A stretch of DNA of 64,000 nucleotides, from NCBI RefSeq assembly GCF_037971845.1, contig NZ_CP150227.1, positions 1,116,001 through 1,180,000 on the forward strand, in the 5' to 3' direction. A program made the position numbers and the translations under genes. This stretch comes from Paenibacillus sp. FSL R5-0766. GTDB taxonomy: Bacteria > Bacillota > Bacilli > Paenibacillales > Paenibacillaceae. Below, piece by piece: positions 53,851 to 63,987 of the stretch. Numbering within the stretch: the first letter of the stretch is position 1; every line of letters starts with the position of its first letter. Under the pieces are notes generated by a model. The model was not told the origin of the DNA. It ran no database searches and saw only the letters and a list, made by a program, of their open reading frames with translations.

Positions 53851-55659
53851 ATGATCAAGCTGTTGTACTACTTGAAGAAGTACCGAGTTGCCGCGATTGC
53901 AGCCCTGGTCATGATGTTAATTGAGCTTGCGGTGGAGCTGGCTCAGCCTTATCTGATCTCCAAGATCATCGATAACGGGATTCAGCAGGGAGACTTATCT
54001 GTCGTCTGGTTATGGGGTGGCGTGCTCGTGGGGAGTGCTGTTGTGGCTTTTGCTGCCGGCATTGCAAGTTCGTTCTTTGCATCCCATGCGAGTTTGGGGT
54101 TCGGATACGATCTGCGGGAGAAGCTGTATGAGAAAGTGCAAACGTTCTCTTATGCCGTCTTCAACCGGTTCGCGACGTCGTCCTTGATTACTCGATTAAC
54201 GGGGGACGTGACCCAGGTTCAGGACACCGTCTTCATGAGTCTGCGATTCATGACACGTGTGCCCCTGGTGGTGATTGGTAGCATGATTATGGCTTTGATC
54301 GTGAACCCGAGGTTGGGTCTGCTGCTGGTTGTCATGGTGCCTGTACTGCTCATTGTTGTGGTGTGGATGATCAAAAAGGCAGCGCTGCTGTTCCGCAATG
54401 TGCAGCGCAGACTGGATGCCGTCAATGGAGTCATCCAGGAGAATCTGACAGGCATTCGGCTGATCCGTGTCTTCGTACGGATGGGCCATGAGATTGAACG
54501 CTTTGCCGGATTCAGCGGCAAGCTGATGAAAGGCACTATCTCCGCGCTGCGCCTGACGGAGACCACGATGCCGTTCATGCTGCTAATGATGAACGTTTGT
54601 ATCATCGCTGTGCTTTGGTTTGGACGAGTCGACATTGCCTCCGGTAATGCAACTGTGGGTGAAGTGGTCGCCGTCATTAACTACCTGCTTCGTACAATTG
54701 GTGCCATGTCAGCGTTATCATGGATTCTGGTAACCTTCTCCAGAGCAAGCGCTTCGGCGCAACGACTGAATGAAGTGTTTAATACGGAGGACACGTCGGA
54801 GACTGAACAGACGAAGTCGTTATCAACGTCTGCACCATCTGCTGGATCTATGAAATCTTCGCATTTTCCGCAATCTGTATACCCGGCGAAGAAACAGCGC
54901 GCTGTGCAGGGAGCGGTTGAATTCCGCAGTGTAGGATTCAGTTATCCGAATAGTGAAATTACAGTACTGGATAACATCACATTCACGGCAAAAGCGGGGG
55001 AGCGTATTGCCATTATGGGAGCAACTGGCTCAGGCAAATCTTCGCTCGTACAGCTTATTCCGCGGTTATACACAGAGGATCAAGGAAAGGTACGGATTGA
55101 TGGTGCCGATGCATCAGAGCTGGATCTGTCCATGCTGCGTGGTGCGATTGGTTATGTGCCTCAGGAGGTTGTCCTGTTTACCGGTTCCATCCGGGAGAAT
55201 ATTGCCTGGGGTCAGGAAGATGCTACCTTGGATGAGATCGTGGAAGCCGCGAAGCGCGCGCAGATCCATGAAACGATTGAGAATTTACCAAACGGTTATG
55301 ATACATTGCTGGGTCAACGGGGAGTGAATCTCTCCGGTGGACAGAAGCAGCGACTTTCCATTGCACGAGCGCTGGTACGTAGACCAAGAATTCTGATTCT
55401 GGACGATAGCACAAGTGCACTGGATGTGGCTACAGAAGGCAGACTGCTGGATGCGCTGGAAGAATTGTCGTGTACCACGTTTATCATCACCCAGAAGATC
55501 AGTTCGACCACTTCGGCGGATCTGATTCTGCTACTTGATGATGGACAACTCATTGGGCAAGGAAAACATGAAGACCTGATGGAATCGTCAGAGCTGTATC
55601 GTCGAATCCATGAATCACAATACGGGGAGGGTGCACAGCATGTTCAAAGCATTCATTGA
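53851..55659 (+). CDS. ABC exporter half-transporter with degenerate ATP site
   Basis: The protein has 602 residues. Six transmembrane helices are followed by an ATPase domain with Walker A GATGSGKSS, signature LSGGQKQR and Walker B ILILDDSTSALD. The catalytic Glu after Walker B is Asp and the H-loop reads TQKIS instead of AHRL, typical of the inactive-site half of heterodimeric exporters (BmrC/BmrD, TM287/288). ATG 53851 has GGAGG 8 bp upstream. Overlaps the partner gene by 20 bp. Substrate unknown (drugs or peptides are usual). Confidence 0.92.
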   Translation: MIKLLYYLKKYRVAAIAALVMMLIELAVELAQPYLISKIIDNGIQQGDLSVVWLWGGVLVGSAVVAFAAGIASSFFASHASLGFGYDLREKLYEKVQTFSYAVFNRFATSSLITRLTGDVTQVQDTVFMSLRFMTRVPLVVIGSMIMALIVNPRLGLLLVVMVPVLLIVVVWMIKKAALLFRNVQRRLDAVNGVIQENLTGIRLIRVFVRMGHEIERFAGFSGKLMKGTISALRLTETTMPFMLLMMNVCIIAVLWFGRVDIASGNATVGEVVAVINYLLRTIGAMSALSWILVTFSRASASAQRLNEVFNTEDTSETEQTKSLSTSAPSAGSMKSSHFPQSVYPAKKQRAVQGAVEFRSVGFSYPNSEITVLDNITFTAKAGERIAIMGATGSGKSSLVQLIPRLYTEDQGKVRIDGADASELDLSMLRGAIGYVPQEVVLFTGSIRENIAWGQEDATLDEIVEAAKRAQIHETIENLPNGYDTLLGQRGVNLSGGQKQRLSIARALVRRPRILILDDSTSALDVATEGRLLDALEELSCTTFIITQKISSTTSADLILLLDDGQLIGQGKHEDLMESSELYRRIHESQYGEGAQHVQSIH

Positions 55660-57478
55660 GCCTTTCCGTCAGCCGCCACCGCCGATTGATCCGGAGACAT
55701 TACGATCAGGTGGTGGTCGCAAACCCAAGGCACGGGCGAAGAACTGGTCAGGTACGCTAGGTCGTATCTGGACCTATCTGGCACGTCGCAAGGTTAAGCT
55801 GTCCATGGTACTGTTGATGGTGTTTGCCAGCTCCGCACTCGCTTTGCTTGGCCCTTACATGGTAGGGGTGGCCGTGGATGATTTCATCGCGGGTGAAGCC
55901 GACTCAAGCTGGACTCGGTTTCTGATTGGATTAACTGCTGTGTATGTCTTGTTCTCTCTTACATCCTGGTTACAAAATATATGGATGATCGAAATTGCAC
56001 AGGAAACCGTGTTCCGCATGCGGTATGATCTGTTCTCCCATCTGCACAAATTACCGATTCCATTCTTCGGTAAACGCCAGCAGGGGGAGATTATGAGCCG
56101 GGTGACCAATGATATCGAGAATGTCAGCGGTACGTTGAACAGCTCGGCCATCCAGATTTTCTCGAGTGTATTAACACTGCTCGGAACGTTTGGGGTTATG
56201 CTGTGGCTCAGCCCGTTACTGACCCTGCTTACCTTTATCGTTGTGCCTTTGATGGCCATCGGCATGCGTTGGATTACGCGCAGAACGGGGCCGCTCTTCA
56301 AGGAACGGCAGCGCAATCTCGGTGAACTTAACGGTTACATCGAAGAGACGTTATCCGGCCAGCGGATCATTAAGGCATTCTCGCAAGAGGAGCGGGTGAT
56401 TCGCGGTTTTGAGGAACGGAATACCCGCATTCGGATTTCCGGTTTCTGGGCACAGACGATCTCTGGTTTTATCCCGAAACTGATGAATGGATTGAACAAC
56501 CTGAGCTTTGCGATTGTTGCGGGCATCGGTGGTATTCTGGCGATTCAGGGTTCCGTTACGGTTGGGGTAATTATTATCTTTGTGGAATATGCCCGTCAAT
56601 TCACCCGTCCGCTGAATGATCTGGCGAACCAGTGGAATACGTTATTGTCCGCGATTGCTGGGGCTGAGCGTGTATTCGAGGTGCTGGACGAAGATGAGGA
56701 AGCAAAGGATGAAGGGGCAGCGGTATCTCTGGACAAGGTAGAGGGAGCCGTTCGCTTCGACAAAGTATCCTTTGGATACGATGAAGGGCGTAACATTTTG
56801 CATGAGATCAGCTTTGAAGCCAAACCGGGGGAGATGATTGCCCTTGTGGGTCCGACCGGAGCCGGGAAGACAACTTTAATTCAGCTGTTATCCCGTTTCT
56901 ATGATCCGACAGGTGGCACATTAACGGTAGATGGACGCGATATGACCACCATTCGGCGTGAGAATCTGCGGTCACATATGGCGTTTGTACTACAGGATTC
57001 ATTTTTGTTTCAGGGCACGATTCGGGAAAATATTCGATTTGGCCGTCTGGACGCAACGGATGAAGAGGTGGAAGCAGCCTCCCGGCTGGCGAATGCCCAC
57101 TCCTTCATTGTGCGAATGAAGGATGGATACGACAAAGTGCTCCAGGCCGACGGGAGCGGCATTAGTCAGGGGCAGAAGCAATTACTCGCCATTGCCCGGG
57201 CAATTCTGGCAGATCCATCGATACTCGTACTGGACGAGGCGACCAGCAGTATTGATACCGTCACAGAGATCAAAATTCAGGAAGGGCTGCAACGCCTGAT
57301 GCAAGGCCGTACCAGCTTTGTTATTGCCCACAGGCTGAACACGATCCGTCAGGCCGACCGGATTCTGGTGCTGAAGGATGGGCAGCTACTGGAGCAAGGA
57401 TCGCATGATGCGTTGCTGGAACAAGGCGGTTTCTACAGCGAGTTGTATTACAGTCAGCTGCGTAAAAAGGCTCAGTAG
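55640..57478 (+). CDS. ABC exporter half-transporter, active ATP site
   Basis: The protein has 612 residues. Transmembrane domain, then Walker A GPTGAGKTT, Walker B LDEATSSID with the catalytic Glu, and H-loop IAHRLNT. The signature reads ISQGQKQL, with Gln replacing a Gly. That pattern complements the degenerate first half. ATG 55640 follows GGGGAGGGTG inside the previous gene. It forms a heterodimer with the 53851 product. Confidence 0.92.
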   Translation: MFKAFIEPFRQPPPPIDPETLRSGGGRKPKARAKNWSGTLGRIWTYLARRKVKLSMVLLMVFASSALALLGPYMVGVAVDDFIAGEADSSWTRFLIGLTAVYVLFSLTSWLQNIWMIEIAQETVFRMRYDLFSHLHKLPIPFFGKRQQGEIMSRVTNDIENVSGTLNSSAIQIFSSVLTLLGTFGVMLWLSPLLTLLTFIVVPLMAIGMRWITRRTGPLFKERQRNLGELNGYIEETLSGQRIIKAFSQEERVIRGFEERNTRIRISGFWAQTISGFIPKLMNGLNNLSFAIVAGIGGILAIQGSVTVGVIIIFVEYARQFTRPLNDLANQWNTLLSAIAGAERVFEVLDEDEEAKDEGAAVSLDKVEGAVRFDKVSFGYDEGRNILHEISFEAKPGEMIALVGPTGAGKTTLIQLLSRFYDPTGGTLTVDGRDMTTIRRENLRSHMAFVLQDSFLFQGTIRENIRFGRLDATDEEVEAASRLANAHSFIVRMKDGYDKVLQADGSGISQGQKQLLAIARAILADPSILVLDEATSSIDTVTEIKIQEGLQRLMQGRTSFVIAHRLNTIRQADRILVLKDGQLLEQGSHDALLEQGGFYSELYYSQLRKKAQ

Positions 57479-57525
57479 TCATTTTGGATAATATGTGACA
57501 TGTATTAGAGAACTTGTAGGTATGT

Positions 57526-57573
57526 AAAAAGAGCAGGGATGAGGGCACGATGCTCCTCAATTCTGCTCTTTTT
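57526..57573 (+). terminator. Intrinsic terminator after the ABC exporter genes
   Basis: AAAAAGAGCAG (57526-57536) pairs with CTGCTCTTTTT (57563-57573). Confidence 0.8.
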
Positions 57574-57751
57574 GCATATTCCCTTGAAGGAAAATGGAGA
57601 TGGAAATGTGATTGTATGTTAAAATAAGAATATATTGGAATAGGTCCGTTTTTGGAAAGTTGCCAGCGGTTTTGAAGCATGAGAATGAATTTTTACACGT
57701 ATGCCTGTAGTCAGTCATGTGATGCATTAGAAGAGAGGAGGGCAATGCGGA

Positions 57752-58087
57752 ATGGAATTCAAATTTGGGAATGCTGCTCTTCTTCTTCCCCCTTTACACA
57801 TTACGATTATCGCAATCATTATTATTTTCATTTTAGTAAGGTGGAGCAAGCAATTAGAAACAAGACGTTTTACGGTTTTCTTTTACTTTTTGATCAGTAC
57901 GTTCATTACTCCAATTTATTCTCAAAGTACATCAGAAGGTGTCTTTGAGCTATGGATCCCCGCAGGATTTATTGTGGTTTTCTTTTATTTGATTCGCAGC
58001 GAAAGAAATCATCCATCTAAAATGAAAGCGAGTATCTTAGGATTTTCAATAGCCTTATATCAGTTAATTCTTCAATATATCGGATAA
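57752..58087 (+). CDS. Small membrane protein
   Basis: The protein has 111 residues with three to four helices (near 14-30, 42-58, 66-84 and 92-110). AGGAGG lies 12 bp upstream of ATG 57752, a long spacing; an out-of-frame ATG at 57745 is closer to it, so the start could be subject to a small indel. No family recognised. Confidence 0.55.
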   Translation: MEFKFGNAALLLPPLHITIIAIIIIFILVRWSKQLETRRFTVFFYFLISTFITPIYSQSTSEGVFELWIPAGFIVVFFYLIRSERNHPSKMKASILGFSIALYQLILQYIG

Positions 58088-58141
58088 CCGGACAGGATAG
58101 GATAATTCAAATAAGAACAAGTAAGCAATAGGTTGAAAACA

Positions 58142-58175
58142 AAAGAGCAGATCCTGATCTCAGGATCTGCTCTTT
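58142..58175. terminator. Bidirectional terminator
   Basis: AAAGAGCAGATCCTGA (58142-58157) pairs with TCAGGATCTGCTCTTT (58160-58175), a 16-bp perfect stem between convergent genes. Confidence 0.85.
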
Positions 58176-58180
58176 CTCAT

Positions 58181-59785
58181 TTAACTGCCAACCACCTTCC
58201 AATTATCCGCCTGCTCCACCCTTAACGGCTGGTGTCTGCGGATGTAATCCTCCACCAGTGCGGCCATGTCCGTGGCACCTTCGTGCAGTACCTTTTTACC
58301 CGGATACATTGCATAATCCCCGCCGCCAGCAGCGCGGTAGCTGTTCATCACCACAGAGTACGTGCCATTCATGTCCATTGGCTTGCCTTCATGTTCCAAC
58401 TTCACAACTCGACTGCCTACAGGTTGGGAGATATCCAGCTCGTATTCCATGCCAGCCCACATATCGTAATTATAATGTTGGGGTTTGGGTTCCATATAAG
58501 CCGGATTGACTGCCACCTCGCCAGAAACATTCACTTCAAAGTAACGGGCCGTTTGTTCCAGCGCTTCCCGGATATCTTGACCGCTCAGCTCCAGTACTGT
58601 AAGCGTGTTGGGATAGATGAAGTTGGATAACACGTCCCGAACAGTGATATGGCGTCCGAATCCCCGAGCTTCTTCACTCAGCATCGCGGTATTGGACAGC
58701 TCAGCCCCGGTCGCTTCCATCTGCACATGATGTACAAAAGCAATGAATGGATGTGCCTTGAGTCGCAGAGCCGTAGCATTGGTGATGGATAAATCCCCAG
58801 CCACCTCGCCAATAGGTTGATCAAGCCATGCTTGTGCCTCAGTTTCCAGCCCATCCGTCAGTTTCATGACGGTTGCATCAGGTTCAACCTCATGATGTTC
58901 ATCCAGAAGTAACAACTGAGCCTTCTTATCTGTAATCTGCCATTTACCGCCCGATGATTGTTCCAACTGAACGGATACAAGCCCCGCACCATTTCCACTG
59001 AATCCCGGCTGAATGACGGTTACACCATGAATATTAGCGGTAAGCTGACGATGCTGGTGTCCGGTAAGCAACACATCGATGCCTTCGATGTCCCGGCAGA
59101 TGGCATAGCCTTGATTTTCTCCAGTTAACCGTTCAGCAGGTTCTCCTGTCTCCAGATCACTCTCAAATCCGCCATGATAACTCACAACCATGACATCGGG
59201 TTGTTCATGCTCGCGTATATAGCTAACCCATGTACGAATGGTCTCCAAGGCATCAAGGAACTGTAAACCCTCAATATTCTTGGGGTGCTCCCAGTTCGGT
59301 ATGTAATGCGTAGTTGCGCCCAATATGGCGATTTTGACGCCAGAAGATAGGGTTTTGATTAGATATGGAGGACCGAAGGCAGGTACATCTGGTTGCTCAT
59401 CTTTTACAATATTGGCAGACAGCCAAGGGAAATTGGAAGCTTCAACTGCTCCGCGTAATAATGCCTGACCATAGTTAAACTCGTGATTGCCCATCACCGC
59501 AGCATCATAACCCAGTTTATTCAGTACTGTTATGAATGGATGCACTTCGTTTTTGGAAACCTGTGAAGCTGCATAGGAGGCCAAGGGTGATCCTTGCAGC
59601 AGATCCCCGTTATCCACCAGCATCAATTCAGGTGAACGTTCACGTTCCTTACGAATCAGGGAAGCCAGCAGGGCAAGCCCAGCTGGGCGGTAGGCATTGG
59701 TGTTGTAATGAATGGGGCGGATGGCCCCGTGCAGATCACTGGTGAACAGAATGTCGAAGCTTGCCGTATGGTTTGTGGATGTCAT
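58181..59785 (-). CDS. 5'-nucleotidase/2',3'-cyclic phosphodiesterase family protein, cytoplasmic
   Basis: The protein has 534 residues. The metallophosphatase motifs are complete: DLHG, DNGDLLQG, GNHEFNYG, SYHGG and GHQH, followed by the 5'-nucleotidase C-terminal domain (NSYRAAGGGDYAMYPG near the end). Unlike UshA it starts without a signal peptide: ATG 59785 has AGAGGAG upstream and the catalytic DLHG lies within 20 residues. It therefore acts in the cytoplasm, like B. subtilis YunD. Divergent from the phnDCEE transporter, perhaps part of phosphate or phosphonate scavenging. Confidence 0.85.
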   Translation of the reverse strand: MTSTNHTASFDILFTSDLHGAIRPIHYNTNAYRPAGLALLASLIRKERERSPELMLVDNGDLLQGSPLASYAASQVSKNEVHPFITVLNKLGYDAAVMGNHEFNYGQALLRGAVEASNFPWLSANIVKDEQPDVPAFGPPYLIKTLSSGVKIAILGATTHYIPNWEHPKNIEGLQFLDALETIRTWVSYIREHEQPDVMVVSYHGGFESDLETGEPAERLTGENQGYAICRDIEGIDVLLTGHQHRQLTANIHGVTVIQPGFSGNGAGLVSVQLEQSSGGKWQITDKKAQLLLLDEHHEVEPDATVMKLTDGLETEAQAWLDQPIGEVAGDLSITNATALRLKAHPFIAFVHHVQMEATGAELSNTAMLSEEARGFGRHITVRDVLSNFIYPNTLTVLELSGQDIREALEQTARYFEVNVSGEVAVNPAYMEPKPQHYNYDMWAGMEYELDISQPVGSRVVKLEHEGKPMDMNGTYSVVMNSYRAAGGGDYAMYPGKKVLHEGATDMAALVEDYIRRHQPLRVEQADNWKVVGS

Positions 59786-60058
59786 TTTACAATCTCCTCT
59801 AATATATAAGTTCAGATATATGGAATTACCATAAAACGGAGAAGAATGAATAGCCTGAAGAACCGAAGTATACGCCGTTATCTCCGATGTTCTTCTTATA
59901 TCTTCAACCATAATGAGCCTATTCTAACAGATACAAGTCGCGCTGACAGCCTGACAGGAAACTTTACAAAACTCCAAATTTCGTTTCACATCGCGCTAAT
60001 ATTTGGCAACTATAGTAGATAAGTACTGAAAAATAGAAACTCTTTGGAGGGTGTTCGT

Positions 60059-61042
60059 TTGAAGAAGTCTGCTTTATTTTTACCATTGTTGATTTTGGTT
60101 CTGTTTCTAAGTGCTTGTGGGTCTAGCAGTAGTACAACAGGTTCGGCTAACGGGGATAATTCGAGTTCGAATGCATCCGGTACGTCTACGGCAGAGACAG
60201 AGAAACCTGTCGAAGGTTATGTGCCAACTGAATTGACGGTTCAATTTGTTCCTTCCCAGAATGCAGATACGCTTGAAGCCAAAGCGAAACCACTGGAGAA
60301 GCTGCTTGGTGACAAACTGGGCATTCCGGTAAAAGTCAGCGTATCCACCGACTACAACACAATTATTGAAGCAATGGCTTCCAACAAAGTAGACGTAGGT
60401 TTCTTGCCTCCGACAGCTTATGTACTGGCTAAAGAAAAAGGCGCTGCGCAGGTTATTTTGCAAGCACAACGTTTCGGTGTAAATGATGAGACAGGAGCTC
60501 CTACAGAGCAACTGGCAGATTCATATAAATCCATGTTCATTGTGAAAAAAGATTCGCCGATTCAATCCATCGAGGACCTTAAAGGTAAAAAAGTCGCTTA
60601 CCAAAACGTAACGTCTTCCGCAGGTTATGTATGGCCAGCAGGTCTGTTGTTGGATAGAGGCATTGATCCATTAAAAGATGTAACACCTGTAACGTTGAAA
60701 GGTCATGACCAAGGTGTTATCGCTGTATTGAACGGTGACGTTGATGCAGCAGCTATTTTCCAAGATGCCCGCAACACGGTAGCAAAAGACTATCCGACTG
60801 TATTTGAAGATACACGTGTACTGGCGTTCACTGAGCCTATTCCTAACGATACCATTGCCGTTCGTACAGACATGAATGCAGATTGGACTGCGAAGATCAA
60901 ACAAGCCTTCATCGATATCGGTAAAGATACTGAAGGTCACCAGATCATCAAAGAAATCTATACGCATGAAGGTTATGTAGAGTCCGATGATAGCAAGTTT
61001 GAGATCGTTCGTCAGTATGGCGAAAAAGTGAAAGGTGAATAA
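60059..61042 (+). CDS. phnD: Phosphonate/phosphite ABC transporter substrate-binding lipoprotein
   Basis: The protein has 327 residues. TTG 60059 is the start, 7 bp after GGAGGG. The signal peptide ends in lipobox LSACGSS, followed by a Ser/Thr/Asn-rich spacer. The PhnD/PtxB domain shows LTVQFVPSQNADTLE, VDVGFLPPTAYVLA, KKVAYQNVTSSAGYVWPAG and KGHDQGVIAVLNGDVDAA. It captures phosphonate, phosphite or phosphate outside the membrane. First gene of the operon. Confidence 0.9.
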   Translation: MKKSALFLPLLILVLFLSACGSSSSTTGSANGDNSSSNASGTSTAETEKPVEGYVPTELTVQFVPSQNADTLEAKAKPLEKLLGDKLGIPVKVSVSTDYNTIIEAMASNKVDVGFLPPTAYVLAKEKGAAQVILQAQRFGVNDETGAPTEQLADSYKSMFIVKKDSPIQSIEDLKGKKVAYQNVTSSAGYVWPAGLLLDRGIDPLKDVTPVTLKGHDQGVIAVLNGDVDAAAIFQDARNTVAKDYPTVFEDTRVLAFTEPIPNDTIAVRTDMNADWTAKIKQAFIDIGKDTEGHQIIKEIYTHEGYVESDDSKFEIVRQYGEKVKGE

Positions 61043-61115
61043 TTCTGATCCAAAAGTAATTCGGAATCTGTTCACTTTGTAGTCGCTTTCTTGGATGGGA
61101 ACAGCTTAATCGTAG

Positions 61116-61166
61116 CAATGGACAGGCCAGTTCAGCGTGATCTACGCTGCGCTGGCTTGTGCCATT
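61116..61166 (+). promoter_or_regulatory. Large stem-loop between phnD and phnC
   Basis: GCCAGTTCAGCGT (61126-61138) and ACGCTGCGCTGGC (61144-61156) pair apart from two central mismatches, extended by ATGG/CCAT outside. Without a T-run it fits an mRNA stabiliser or processing site that lifts phnD above phnC. Confidence 0.5.
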
Positions 61167-61219
61167 ATAACAAGGACTCATGTATGGTTGATCATTATGA
61201 ATGAAAGAAGGATATTGTC

Positions 61220-62017
61220 ATGATTGAGCTTCATAACGTTACCAAAACTTACGCTAACGGCACCAAGGGCCTGGATAATATTAATCTGAAATTTGAGCAG
61301 GGTGAATTCATTGCTGTTGTGGGTCTGTCCGGTGCAGGTAAATCAACGCTCTTACGCTCCATTAACCGACTGCACGACATTAGTGAGGGCGAGATTCTGA
61401 TTAACGGAAGTTCCATCACGAAGGCACAAGGCAAACGGCTGCGCATGATCAGACGTGACATCGGCATGATTTTCCAGAGTTTCAATCTGGTGAAACGGTC
61501 CAGTGTACTACGTAACGTACTCGCTGGACGGGTTGGATATCATTCCACCATGCGTACCATTATGGGGCGTTTTCCAAAAGAGGATATTGAACTGGCATTC
61601 ACTGCGCTGGATCGTGTGAATATCTCGGAGAAAGCCTATTCCCGTGCAGATCAGTTGTCTGGTGGACAACAACAGCGTGTGGCTATTGCCCGGGTACTGG
61701 CACAGGAAGCAAAAATCATTCTGGCCGACGAACCGGTTGCTTCACTCGACCCACTTACAACAAAGCAGGTTATGGATGACCTGAAACGTATTAATCAGGA
61801 TCTTGGGATTACGACCATCGTCAACCTTCACTTTATTGATCTGGCGAGAGAGTATGCGACCCGTATTGTCGGATTGCGAGCAGGTGAGGTGGTCTTCGAC
61901 GGCCCGGTAGAAGAGGCAACGGATGAGCGCTTTGCAGAAATATACGGCAGACCGATTCTGGCTGACGAATTGTTGGACAAGCAGGCTGTGCATGAGCAGG
62001 GAGAAGTTGTGGTATGA
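61220..62017 (+). CDS. phnC: Phosphonate/phosphite ABC transporter ATP-binding protein
   Basis: The protein has 265 residues. Walker [10 protein letters not shown], signature [17 protein letters not shown], Walker [13 protein letters not shown] and a PhnC-type N-terminus ([15 protein letters not shown]). It powers the transporter. GAAGGAT precedes ATG 61220. Its stop overlaps the next ATG (ATGA). Confidence 0.93.
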   Translation: MIELHNVTKTYANGTKGLDNINLKFEQGEFIAVVGLSGAGKSTLLRSINRLHDISEGEILINGSSITKAQGKRLRMIRRDIGMIFQSFNLVKRSSVLRNVLAGRVGYHSTMRTIMGRFPKEDIELAFTALDRVNISEKAYSRADQLSGGQQQRVAIARVLAQEAKIILADEPVASLDPLTTKQVMDDLKRINQDLGITTIVNLHFIDLAREYATRIVGLRAGEVVFDGPVEEATDERFAEIYGRPILADELLDKQAVHEQGEVVV

Positions 62018-62865
62018 AGGGGCAGTCCAACGTTCCACTTCAGAATTCAGGCGGAGTGGGGAAGGAACCTGGTTCCAGCCCGGCTCAGGTTGTAAATCGC
62101 CCGAAACCGCCTGGGCGTACCAAACATTTGCTCACCTTAGTGATCATTCTGCTCCTTCTGTGGGCCAGTGCCAAGCAAACGGATGCCGGCTTCACAGAGT
62201 TATTTCAGGGATTCCCTGAAATGTGGAAATTGTTAAAGGATATGTTCCCACCCCGGTGGAGTTACTTTGATAATATCGTTCAAGGCATGCTGGAGACGAT
62301 CCGAATGGCCTTGATTGGAACAACGATCGGTGCCATTATTGCCATTCCAGTCTCGATCATCTGTGCCGGTAACTTGATGCCGAGTCGCTGGATTTACTAT
62401 CCGGCGCGCTTTCTGCTGAACCTGATTCGGACCGTGCCGGATTTGCTGCTTGCTGCTTTGTTCGTTGCTGTGTTTGGTCTGGGGCCAATCCCCGGAATCT
62501 TGGCACTGGCTGTGTTCTCCGTAGGTCTGATTGCGAAGCTGACGTATGAGACGCTGGAAACCATTGATCAGGGGCCGCTGGAAGCGATGACGGCTGTTGG
62601 TATGAACCGGATTCAGCTCATTGTATATGGCGTGGTGCCGCAACTGGCTGCCCAGTTCACATCCTATGTGCTGTATGCATTCGAAATTAATATACGTGCT
62701 GCTGCCATTCTGGGATTGGTCGGAGCCGGAGGGATTGGACTCTACTATGAGGCTACACTTGGATTCCTGGAGTATGACAAGACCAGCGTAATCATTCTGT
62801 TTACCCTTGTCATTGTTCTGGTCATTGATTATGTAAGTACTAAGCTGCGGGAGAAATTGCTATGA
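62014..62865 (+). CDS. phnE: Phosphonate/phosphite ABC transporter permease (first copy)
   Basis: The protein has 283 residues. A 35-residue polar N-terminal extension, then about six helices. The permease EAA-like loop is [15 protein letters not shown]. Starts within the phnC stop. Paired with the second permease as a likely heterodimeric channel. Confidence 0.92.
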   Translation: MKGQSNVPLQNSGGVGKEPGSSPAQVVNRPKPPGRTKHLLTLVIILLLLWASAKQTDAGFTELFQGFPEMWKLLKDMFPPRWSYFDNIVQGMLETIRMALIGTTIGAIIAIPVSIICAGNLMPSRWIYYPARFLLNLIRTVPDLLLAALFVAVFGLGPIPGILALAVFSVGLIAKLTYETLETIDQGPLEAMTAVGMNRIQLIVYGVVPQLAAQFTSYVLYAFEINIRAAAILGLVGAGGIGLYYEATLGFLEYDKTSVIILFTLVIVLVIDYVSTKLREKLL

Positions 62866-63668
62866 TGAAAAATGAAACAAGCCGCATCCGGCCAAAACCA
62901 CGGAAAAACCCGCTACGCTGGGTTATTGTATTACTGCTGATCCTTGTGTATGCCTGGGCCCTTGCTGGTGTACCGTTTACTGGTTTCAAGGAAACCGCTG
63001 CTCAGATTATGAAGGCTATTGTAGCCGGAATTTTCTCACCGGACTGGGATTTTGTATATCTGCCTGAGGGAGAAGACTTGCTGCGAGGTCTCCTGGACAC
63101 GTTGGCAATCTCCGTACTAGGTACTGTAATCTCGGCAGTACTCTGTATCCCGTTTGCATTCTGGTCTGCCCGCAACATGAGTGGACATCGCTCCATCTCA
63201 GGTGCAGGTAAAATGGTACTCAGCTTCATCCGTACGTTCCCTGAGATTATCATGGCTTTGATGTTCATCAAGGCAGTTGGCCCGGGATCGTTCGCAGGGG
63301 TACTCGCCCTTGGCTTACACTCGATTGGTATGTTAGGAAAATTGTACGCGGATGAAGTTGAAAATATCGACTATGGCCCATCTGAGGCGCTGCTTGCCTC
63401 TGGAGCCAATCGTATGCAGCAGTTGTGGTTTGCCATCCTGCCGCAGGTTATGCCTGGATTCCTGAACTATACATTGTATCGTTTCGAGATTAATGTACGT
63501 TCCGCGACCATACTTGGTGTAATTGGAGCAGGGGGAATTGGTACACCACTGATCTTTGCACTTAGCACACGGAACTGGCCGCGAGTAGGTATAATCCTGC
63601 TGGGTATTATCGTGATGATCACGATTATCGACCTGATCTCGGGGTATATTCGTAAGAAGTTGGTGTAG
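62862..63668 (+). CDS. phnE: Phosphonate/phosphite ABC transporter permease (second copy)
   Basis: The protein has 268 residues with six helices. The EAA-like loop reads SEALLASGANRMQQL. Its ATG overlaps the previous stop. Related to but clearly different from the first permease, so the two probably form a heterodimer. Last gene of the phnDCEE operon, followed by a terminator. Confidence 0.92.
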   Translation: MMKNETSRIRPKPRKNPLRWVIVLLLILVYAWALAGVPFTGFKETAAQIMKAIVAGIFSPDWDFVYLPEGEDLLRGLLDTLAISVLGTVISAVLCIPFAFWSARNMSGHRSISGAGKMVLSFIRTFPEIIMALMFIKAVGPGSFAGVLALGLHSIGMLGKLYADEVENIDYGPSEALLASGANRMQQLWFAILPQVMPGFLNYTLYRFEINVRSATILGVIGAGGIGTPLIFALSTRNWPRVGIILLGIIVMITIIDLISGYIRKKLV

Positions 63669-63734
63669 AGTTAATGTGGAGCTACGAGAATATTAGATGA
63701 TAAATTAAGATTTGATAATAGAGGAAAAAGAGAG

Positions 63735-63776
63735 GGCTATCCGGGTGCCAGAATATTGGCAGGGATAGTCTTTTTT
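63735..63776 (+). terminator. Intrinsic terminator of the phn operon
   Basis: GGCTATCC (63735-63742) pairs with GGATAGTC (63763-63770) with one wobble, inner TGCCA/TGGCA, then six T. Confidence 0.8.
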
Positions 63777-63987
63777 GTGTCTGCAAATAAACAACGGTAC
63801 GTTCTTGTTGCTCAGCTAACCGTTGAGGAATAAGAGGGTTTCAAGAATATGTATAAAAATGATTGAATTATTTTCCAATTCAATGTAATATTAATAGGTT
63901 TCTATATAAAGGGAATTAAGGATATTAATATATACCCCTCATCGATACCAATATAAGAAATGAGTTTTTTTAAAAGGAAGGTGACCT
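63777..63987. other. Intergenic leader before the next gene
   Basis: AT-rich sequence with no recognisable ORF or clear promoter. It ends in a good ribosome site AAGGAAGGTGA (63974-63984). Confidence 0.5.

Noticed and set aside
59786..60058. Pho box ahead of phnD
   Set aside because: Only a single TTTACA is present; the direct repeats needed for PhoP binding are absent.
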